DNA from: CAMYMQ01 sp963730305
GTDB lineage: Bacteria > Pseudomonadota > Alphaproteobacteria > Bin65
Direction of reading: 5' to 3'
DNA length: 64,000 bases
NCBI GenBank assembly: GCA_963730305.1
Contig: CAVSRB010000003.1
Location: 806,001 to 870,000, forward strand
Of the stretch, positions 58,341 through 64,000 are shown one piece after another. Position 1 is the stretch's first letter, and every line of letters starts with the position of its first letter. A program made the translations under genes and the position numbers. A model generated the notes under the pieces. That model was not told where the DNA came from and made no database searches. It worked only from the letters and a program-made list of their open reading frames with translations.

Positions 58341-58799
58341 GGTTAAACGCTTCTTTTTTCGCGTTTCGTTCTTGGCCCGATACTTCCCCCGACAAATGAA
58401 ATAACAAATTACCTGCACAATTTCAACAGCATCGACGCGCCGGCCGTCGGGCGCGACCGCGCCCGGATGCCCGTCAGCGACCGTCGGCGTCGGTCGGCCA
58501 CAGCGGTTTCGGGACGTCGGGCAACACGGAAAAGATCGCGGCGGCGGCGGTCGGTCCTTGAGCGCCGCGAGCAATTCCTGATCGCGCTCCGTCGCGTGCT
58601 TGACGTCGTCCGGTTGGGCCTTCGCGCCTCGCCTTCCCGGCTGCCGACACAAGCCGGCGGCCGCGGCCGTAGCACGAGGCACCCCGCATCTTCAGCGGCC
58701 AATTCGCCGCCGCAGGGCGACCATGATCGTTTCCAGCCTTTGCCTCGACCGGACGCCGTGCCACCCTTGGGGCGGAGTTGCATCGAGAAGGAAGCGCCC
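58341..58799. other. Intergenic region between the Nudix and flavin monooxygenase genes
   Basis: 459 bases with no supported gene. The Nudix-proximal 100 bases are AT-richer (AAATGAAATAACAAATTACC) and probably contain its promoter. Overlapping frames on both strands in the GC-rich remainder show no homology-like features. Confidence 0.4.
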
Positions 58800-60063
58800 G
58801 TGTCCACACGTCCCACCGCGATCGTCATCGGCGGATCGATCGGCGGCCTGTTCGCGGCCAGCCTGTTACGCGCCCAGGGCTGGGACGCGACCGTCTACGA
58901 ACGGTCGCGCGGCGATCTGTCCGGCCGCGGCGCCGGGGTCGGCATCACCCAGGAGCTGCTCGACGCCATGGGCCGGATCGGCCTGCCCTTCGACCCGTCG
59001 ATCGGCGTGTCGATCCGCTCCTACCTGTGGCTGGGCCGGGACGGCACGACCCGCCACGAGCATCCCCGGCCGATGGTCGCCAGCGCCTGGTCGAGCGTCT
59101 ACCGCCCGCTGCGCGCGGCCTTCCCCGACGCCCACTATCGCACCGGCATGGCCCTGGCCAGAATCGAACAGGGCGACGGCACGGTCACGGCGGTGTTCGA
59201 GGACGGCAGCCGGGCGACCGGCGACCTGCTGGTCGCCGCCGACGGCAGCCTGTCGACCGCGCGCGCCCAGTTCCAGCCCGAGGCCAACCCGCGCTACGCC
59301 GGCTACGTCGCCTGGCGGGGGGTGGTCAACGAGGCCGACATACCGGCCGCGACGCGCGATGCGGTGTCCGGCCACATCGTCTTCTCGTTCCACGAGGGCG
59401 AGCAGATGCTGACGATGATCGTGCCCGGCGCCGACGACGACGTGCGGCCGGGGCACCGGCGCTATTATTTCATCTGGTACCGGCCGACCGGGAGCGAGGC
59501 CGCGCTAGCCGACCTGCACACCGACGCGCACGGACGCAACCATGGCCTGTCGATCCCGCCGCCGCTGATCCGGCCCGAATTCCAGGCCGACGTCCGGGCC
59601 AGGGCGGCCGAGATGTTCGCGCCGCCGGTCGCCGCGGTCGTCGAGGCCGTGCCCCAGCTCCTGCTGCAGGCGATCACGGACCTGGAATCCCCATCGATCG
59701 TCTTCGGCCGGACGGCCCTGGTCGGTGACGCCGCCTTCGTCGCCCGCCCCCACGTCGCGGCGGGCATCACCAAGGCGGCGATGAACGCCGAGGCTTTGGC
59801 GGGCGCCGTCGGCGACGGCTCGGGCGATCTCGACGCCGCGCTCGCCCGCTATGCGGTCCAGGCGTCCGATCTCGGCACGGCGATGGTCCGTCACGCGCGC
59901 GCCCTGGGCTCGCATATCGGTAGCGCGCTGCCGGGCGCGCCACCGCCGCCGCCCGAACACGCCCGCTACCGCGACCCGGTCAACGTGATGCACGACTATG
60001 GCGCGCCGCAGCCTGCTCCACGACGCCGACCCGGCGCAGTTCATGCTGCCGGCGGGGGCGTGA
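58800..60063 (+). CDS. FAD-dependent aromatic monooxygenase, with one frame change at the end
   Basis: A class A flavin monooxygenase of about 421 residues that hydroxylates an aromatic or heterocyclic ring using NAD(P)H. GxGxxG is AIVIGGSIGGLFAA. The FAD/NAD(P)H region LLVAADGSLS matches the DG motif, and the FAD-ribityl site is ALVGDAAFVARPHVAAGITK. Overall it most resembles 2,6-dihydroxypyridine-3-monooxygenase-like enzymes; substrate is unproven. The frame changes near 60012, after HDYGAPQ; the other frame gives HDADPAQFMLPAGA and the stop at 60063. The GTG at 58800 follows AAGGAAG. Its end overlaps the convergent GFA gene by 23 bases. Confidence 0.82.
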
Positions 60064-60499
60064 GGGGCGGCGCGCCCGCCATCGCCTGGCACACCTCGAT
60101 GCCCTCGGGGATCACCAGCCAGTCCGGCTTCGACCGCGCGAAGACGAAGCGTTCGAGGTCGTACCAGAAGGTCGGCGGATCGAAGGTGCCGCCGGCGATG
60201 CCGTGCAGGCCGGGCAGGAATTCGAGCGTCCAGCCGACCGTGGTGCCGCAGGTCGGGCAGAACCGGGTCTCGATCCAGCGGCCGGCGTCGGAGACGAGCC
60301 GGTAGGTCTGCGGCGTCCCCTCGGTGAAGGCGACGTTGCGCTGGTCGAAATAGACCGAGACCCCCAGCGCGCTGCCGGTCCGCTTCTGGCACCAGCGGCA
60401 GGCGCAGGCGCTGACCCGCTGGGGCGCCCCGGTGACACGGTAGCGGATCCCGCCGCAGACGCAGCCGCCTTCGTGGGCCTCGTCCGGATTAGCGCTCAT
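60041..60499 (-). CDS. GFA-family zinc protein (glutathione-dependent formaldehyde-activating-like)
   Basis: A 152-residue small zinc-binding protein. Motifs GGCVCGGIRYRV, CACRWCQKRTGSA and RFCPTCGTTVGW give the Cys ligands of two zinc sites. FDPPTFWYDLERFVF near the C-terminus is also typical. Only some family members activate formaldehyde-glutathione adducts; the role here is unknown. The ATG is at 60499. Confidence 0.87.
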   Translation of the reverse strand: MSANPDEAHEGGCVCGGIRYRVTGAPQRVSACACRWCQKRTGSALGVSVYFDQRNVAFTEGTPQTYRLVSDAGRWIETRFCPTCGTTVGWTLEFLPGLHGIAGGTFDPPTFWYDLERFVFARSKPDWLVIPEGIEVCQAMAGAPPLTPPPAA

Positions 60500-60585
60500 C
60501 GATCGTGCTCCCCGGTTGCAGCGTGCATCCGGGTCCCGGTATCACGCCTTGGCCTCTGGCGTACAGGGGCGGCGGAGACCGGCTT

Positions 60586-60702
60586 CCCATCCTTCGAGAC
60601 GCCCCTGCGGGGCTCCTCAGGATGAAGTCTGTGCCAGCGGTCGTCTCCGCCCTTCATCCTGAGGAGCCGCGGCCGCGAGGCCGCGGCGTCTCGAAGGATG
60701 GG
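60586..60702. repeat. Paired inverted dispersed repeat (family 2, second copy)
   Basis: CCCATCCTTCGAGACGCC on the left and its inverse ending CGTCTCGAAGGATGGG on the right, with inner TCCTCAGGATGAAG and CTTCATCCTGAGGA. It is almost the same as 38691-38801 except for loop sequences, and fills the space between GFA and mcl. Confidence 0.8.
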
Positions 60703-60727
60703 AAGATGTGCGCAGTCCAGGCGCGCC

Positions 60728-61711
60728 CTACCCCTTCGCCGCGATCGCGTCGGCGACCTTGACCAGGTGCTCGGCCTGGCGGATCGAGGCGTAGTCGACC
60801 AGCTTGCCGTCGAGCGCGGCCGCGCCGGCGCCCGAGGCCTCCGATTCCTTCATCGCGGCGAGGATCTTGCGCGCCTTGTCGAGCTCGTCGGCGGGCGGGG
60901 TGTAGATCTCGTTGGCGAGGTCGAGCTGGGACGGGTGGATCGCCCACTTGCCCTCGCAGCCGAGCACGGCGGCGCGCTTGGCGTGGGCGGAGAAGGCCTC
61001 CGGGTCGGAGAAGTCGCCGAACGGCCCGTCGATCGGCCGCAGCCCGTTGGCGCGCGCGGCGACGACCATGCGGCTGATCGCGTAGTGCCACATGTCCGAC
61101 CAGTGGAAGTCGCGCGCGCCGCCCTCCTCGGCCGCGTCGGTGAGCACGCCGTAGTCCGGGTTGGCGCCGCCGATCTGGACGGTGCGCATCCGGGTCGAGG
61201 CGGCATAGTCGGCGGCGCCGAAATGCAGGCTCTCGTTGCGCGGGCTGGCGGCGGCGATCTCGGCGATGTTCTGCATGCCCAGCGCGGTCTCGATGATCAG
61301 CTCGAAGCCGATCCGCTTCTTGCGGCCCATCGCGGTCTCGACCTGGGTGACCAGCATGTCGACGGCATAGATGTCGGCAGCGGTGCCGACCTTGGGGATC
61401 ATGATCAGGTCGAGCCGCTCGGACGCGTTCTCCAGCACCTCGATCACGTCGCGGTACATCAGCGGCGTGTCGAGCCCGTTGATGCGGACCGACAGCACCT
61501 TGTCGCCCCAGTCGACGTCGCCGATCGCCTGGATCACGTTCTTGCGCGCCTCGTCCTTCTTGTCGGGCGCGACAGCGTCCTCGAGGTCGAGGAACACGGC
61601 GTCGGCCTGGCCGGCGGCGGCCTTCTCGAAGAAGCGCGGGCTCGAGCCGGGCACGGCGAGCTCGCTGCGATTCAGGCGCGCGGGCGCCGGGGTGATGGTG
61701 GTGAAGCTCAT
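60728..61711 (-). CDS. mcl1: L-malyl-CoA/beta-methylmalyl-CoA lyase
   Basis: Cleaves beta-methylmalyl-CoA to glyoxylate and propionyl-CoA and condenses or cleaves malyl-CoA, as in the ethylmalonyl-CoA pathway or related carbon assimilation. 327 residues. ARLNRSELAVPGSSPRFFEK at the start, VFLDLEDAVAP, VRINGLDTPLMYRD, FELIIETALGMQNI with the Mg2+-ligand Glu, and GKWAIHPSQ near the C-terminus are characteristic of Mcl. It differs from the CitE-like enzyme at 9959. The ATG is at 61711. No other ethylmalonyl-CoA pathway gene is in the window. Confidence 0.85.
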   Translation of the reverse strand: MSFTTITPAPARLNRSELAVPGSSPRFFEKAAAGQADAVFLDLEDAVAPDKKDEARKNVIQAIGDVDWGDKVLSVRINGLDTPLMYRDVIEVLENASERLDLIMIPKVGTAADIYAVDMLVTQVETAMGRKKRIGFELIIETALGMQNIAEIAAASPRNESLHFGAADYAASTRMRTVQIGGANPDYGVLTDAAEEGGARDFHWSDMWHYAISRMVVAARANGLRPIDGPFGDFSDPEAFSAHAKRAAVLGCEGKWAIHPSQLDLANEIYTPPADELDKARKILAAMKESEASGAGAAALDGKLVDYASIRQAEHLVKVADAIAAKG

Positions 61712-61937
61712 GAGGGTCTGCTCTCGCGATGACGGGATTTGGTGCAGTGCAATAACCGCGCGGCGACCATAGGGCAACGGCCGGGCGCCGACAAACCCGC
61801 GCTGGCGGTCGCGCCCGATTGTCCCGCCCGCCGGGCAGCACCGGGAAATCAGGGCTGGACGCCGCGCCACCCTTGTTCCCGGCGCGCGCCGACCAATCTA
61901 TGGGGGGCACGTCAAACAGCCGGGAAATCGAACTTTC

Positions 61938-62495
61938 ATGGTCGACTACGAAATCTTCGTCGCGGGGCTGCCGGAGCTCAAGGACTACGGCCCGCCGCGG
62001 ATCGGCCATGTCATCTCCTTCCTCGATCCGGACTACGACGCCGACGGCCATTTCGAGACGCTGGCCGGCATCGAGCGGTCGGAATTCCGCTTCCACGACG
62101 TGATCGAGCCCGGCGACGGCTCGGTCCTGCCCGAGCCCGACGCGGTCGCCGCCTTGCTGGCGATCGGCGAGACGTTGCGCGCCACCGCCCCCGACGCGGT
62201 GCTGGTGCACTGCCACGCCGGCATCTCGCGGTCGACCGCCGCGGCGGCGATCCTGATGGCCCAGTTCAACCCCGGCCGGGAGGACGCGGTCTGCACCCGG
62301 CTGACCGAGATCCGCCCCCAGGCGTGGCCCAACAGCCGGATGATCCGCTTCGCCGACGAGCAGCTCGGCCGCGACGGCGCGCTGATCGCCGCGGTCGAGG
62401 CCATCTACCGCCGCACCGCCACCGACCGGCCCGACCTGGTCGCCGCCCTGCGCCGCTTCGGCCGCGGCGCGGAGGTGCCGGCGGATTTCGAGTAG
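61938..62495 (+). CDS. Cysteine-based protein phosphatase, paralogue 1
   Basis: A 185-residue putative protein tyrosine phosphatase. The signature C-x5-R is HCHAGISRST, near residue 93, and the region before it (HVISFLDPDYDADGHFE) resembles the family's general-acid segment. The ATG at 61938 is preceded by a weak ribosome-binding site. A paralogue sits 250 bases downstream at 62749; both share PxAWPNxxMIRxAD and GALxxAVExxYRR. The target protein is unknown. Confidence 0.78.
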   Translation: MVDYEIFVAGLPELKDYGPPRIGHVISFLDPDYDADGHFETLAGIERSEFRFHDVIEPGDGSVLPEPDAVAALLAIGETLRATAPDAVLVHCHAGISRSTAAAAILMAQFNPGREDAVCTRLTEIRPQAWPNSRMIRFADEQLGRDGALIAAVEAIYRRTATDRPDLVAALRRFGRGAEVPADFE

Positions 62496-62544
62496 AGGGG
62501 CGCTGCCGCGCTGCTCGTATGACCCAAAAAGCTCTGCACTATGG

Positions 62545-62617
62545 CGTCATGCCCGCGCAGGCGGGCATCCAGTTCGAACCTCGGACAGTCTGGATTCCCG
62601 CCTTCGCGGGAATGACG
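62545..62617. repeat. Dispersed repeat (family 3) between the phosphatase paralogues
   Basis: CGTCATGCCCGCGCAGGCGG on the left and CCTTCGCGGGAATGACG on the right, with inner hairpins ATGCCCGC / GCGGGCAT and TTCCCGC / GCGGGAA. The type is very common in proteobacterial intergenic DNA. Confidence 0.75.
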
Positions 62618-62748
62618 ACGCCGGATCGAACAGACAAACTCAAGTGAACGTGAAAAGAAAAATCGCCCAAATCGGCAACATCATCATCGTTTTATAATAC
62701 AAATCGCGTATTACTGGGATCGCGACACCAGAATTCCGTGAGCCGGGC

Positions 62749-63243
62749 ATGCTTCCCTACACCATCTCTATCGCCGGACTTGGCGAGCTGGGCGAATACA
62801 GCCTCGCCAACACCGATTTCGTCATCTCCCTGCTCGATCCGGACTGCGACGCCCGCGCGCAGATGCGAACGGTCTACGCCGTGCCGCGGCGGGAGTTCCG
62901 CTTCGATGACGCGCCCGTCGCGCAGGCAGCCGGCCGCGCGACCGTCGGCCGGTTGCTGGCGTTGGGCGCCGAGCTGTCGCAGGCACGCCCGCGCCGGGTG
63001 CTGATCCATTGCCACGCCGGGATGTCGCGCTCGACCGCGACGGCCGCGATGCTGATGGCCCAGGCCGCCCCCGGGCGCGAGGCCGAGATCCCGGACGCCC
63101 TGCTCGCACTGCGTCCCGGCGCCTGGCCCAATCGCTGGATGATCCGCGACGCCGACGACCTGCTCGGCGCCGGCGGCGCGCTGGTCGAAGCGGTCGAGAC
63201 GGTTTACCGGCGCGCCGCGTGCAAGGCCCCGATCGCGGCCTGA
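62749..63243 (+). CDS. Cysteine-based protein phosphatase, paralogue 2
   Basis: A 164-residue homologue of the protein encoded at 61938. The signature is HCHAGMSRST, with FVISLLDPDCDARAQMRTVY upstream, and the C-terminal PGAWPNRWMIRDADDLLG matches the paralogue. It differs in the first 40 residues and lacks the C-terminal extension. A tandem duplication separated by a repeat element; they may act on different targets. The ATG is at 62749. Confidence 0.78.
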   Translation: MLPYTISIAGLGELGEYSLANTDFVISLLDPDCDARAQMRTVYAVPRREFRFDDAPVAQAAGRATVGRLLALGAELSQARPRRVLIHCHAGMSRSTATAAMLMAQAAPGREAEIPDALLALRPGAWPNRWMIRDADDLLGAGGALVEAVETVYRRAACKAPIAA

Positions 63244-63407
63244 GGCCGGCCGTACGGCCATCGCCCCCGCCCACGCACACGCCCCTCTGATCCGGATCGA
63301 CGCCGGGACCCGTCCCTGCCCGGTTCGCAGTTTGCGCCCGCCGCCGCCGATGGCATGATCCCGGGCGACACCGTGCGCCCGCACGGAGCCCATGCCGGAG
63401 GACGCCG

Positions 63408-64000
63408 ATGACGCTCACGCTCTATCACTTCAACAACTCGGTCTGCTCGCAGAAGATCCGCATGGTCCTGCGCGAGAAGGGCATCGACGACTGGCAGAGC
63501 GTCGAGGTCGACCTGTTCGCCGGCAAGCAGTTCGACCCGGACTATCTCAAGCTCAACCCCAAGGGGGTCGTGCCGACCCTGGTCCACGACGGCAGGGTGC
63601 TCACCGAATCGACCCTGATCGCGGAATATCTGGACGAGGCCTTTCCCGATCCGCCGCTCAAGCCGGCCGATCCGTACGAGCGCGCCCAGATGCGCCTCTA
63701 CTCCAAGGCCTGCGACGAGGGGCTGCACCAGGGCGTCGCGGTGCTGAGCTACTCGGCCATGTTCATGGACCGGCTGCGCGCGATGCCGCCCGAGCAGGTC
63801 CGGGAGCATCTGTCGCACATCCTCGACCTCGAGCGGCGCGACCGGCAGACCGCGGTCTACGAGCACGGGGTCGACGCGCCCCACGTCTATCGCGGCACGG
63901 TCGCCTTCGAGAAGGTGTTCCAGAAGATGGACAAGGCGCTGGCCGACGGCCGCGACTGGCTCGCCGGCGGCGCCTGGTCGCTGGCCGAGATCAACCTCGC
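63408..64000 (+). CDS. Glutathione S-transferase (C-terminus beyond window)
   Basis: N-terminal 197 residues of a GST. The thioredoxin-like domain begins TLTLYHFNNSVCSQKIRMVL, where the Ser-Val-Cys-Ser region provides the catalytic Ser/Cys. The cis-Pro is in GVVPTLVHDG and the glutathione-gamma-Glu contact in ESTLIAEYLDE. The helical C-terminal domain (from about residue 87) is cut by the window edge. An in-frame start exists only at 63408; the ATG at 63392 is in another frame. Confidence 0.85.
   Translation, partial: MTLTLYHFNNSVCSQKIRMVLREKGIDDWQSVEVDLFAGKQFDPDYLKLNPKGVVPTLVHDGRVLTESTLIAEYLDEAFPDPPLKPADPYERAQMRLYSKACDEGLHQGVAVLSYSAMFMDRLRAMPPEQVREHLSHILDLERRDRQTAVYEHGVDAPHVYRGTVAFEKVFQKMDKALADGRDWLAGGAWSLAEINL

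Overview
The window is about 64 kb of high-GC DNA from an alphaproteobacterium, most likely in or near the Rhodospirillales (inference). Supporting signs are CtrA-type TTAA-N7-TTAA boxes, an Irr/Fur-type box before katG, the long form of dCTP deaminase, an L-malyl-CoA lyase of the Mcl1 type, ExoD, ClpS, orphan Flp pilins, and the gene neighbourhood secA / parvulin PPIase / argJ / mutT. No rRNA, tRNA or CRISPR array was found.

Layout. 0-5 kb: a Rieske oxygenase (cut by the left edge) behind a three-subunit molybdenum hydroxylase (Moco, 2Fe-2S and FAD subunits), probably for aromatic or N-heterocyclic catabolism. 5.2-5.6 kb: IS3-family remnant. 5.8-8.0 kb: katG with its terminator and an upstream Irr/Fur-like palindrome. 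8.4-9.7 kb: a Flp pilin and small genes. 10-14.4 kb: a forward operon-like run of CoA-ester lyase, MFS transporter, Gfo/Idh/MocA oxidoreductase and FAD-dependent reductase. 14.4-17.9 kb: membrane diguanylate cyclase, dCTP deaminase, DUF423 protein. 18.0-18.3 kb: two tandem small-RNA genes with C-rich anti-Shine-Dalgarno motifs, one behind a perfect CRP-type site and one behind a CtrA box. 18.3-32.7 kb: phenylacetate/beta-ketoadipate genes (paaJ/pcaF, paaI, paaH, paaG, paaY, a further PaaI-like thioesterase) interleaved with a second Flp pilin, a secreted hydrolase, a metallophosphoesterase, a coiled-coil lipoprotein, a small cytochrome c and a complete cyoABCD quinol oxidase operon. 32.8-34.3 kb: cysS. 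34.9-38.6 kb: a three-gene operon with a reductive-dehalogenase-like protein, a second 4Fe-4S protein and an odd AMP-binding-domain fusion. 38.8-44.6 kb: mutT, argJ, parvulin PPIase and, divergently, secA. 44.7-47.0 kb: a gene-poor stretch of extreme strand asymmetry with a wrecked TRAP-transporter gene. 47-49 kb: AraC regulator and esterase. 49.2-51.6 kb: a lower-GC island with a peptidoglycan-binding, proline-rich multidomain protein and an unknown partner. 51.7-64 kb: accA, TauE/SafE, hemolysin III, cold-shock protein, clpS, exoD, pit, Nudix, flavin monooxygenase, GFA, mcl, two phosphatase paralogues and a glutathione S-transferase cut by the right edge.

Many conserved genes (katG, paaJ, cyoB, cyoC, cysS, secA and others) are interrupted by single-base frame changes while both sides stay fully conserved. 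Essential genes are among them, so these look mostly like indel errors in the assembly rather than real pseudogenes. They are annotated as single genes spanning the frame changes.

Biological picture: an aerobic, metabolically versatile bacterium that degrades aromatics (Mo-hydroxylase, Rieske, paa pathway, flavin monooxygenase), respires through a bo3-type quinol oxidase, and has cell-cycle (CtrA) linked control of pili, cyclic-di-GMP and at least one small RNA.
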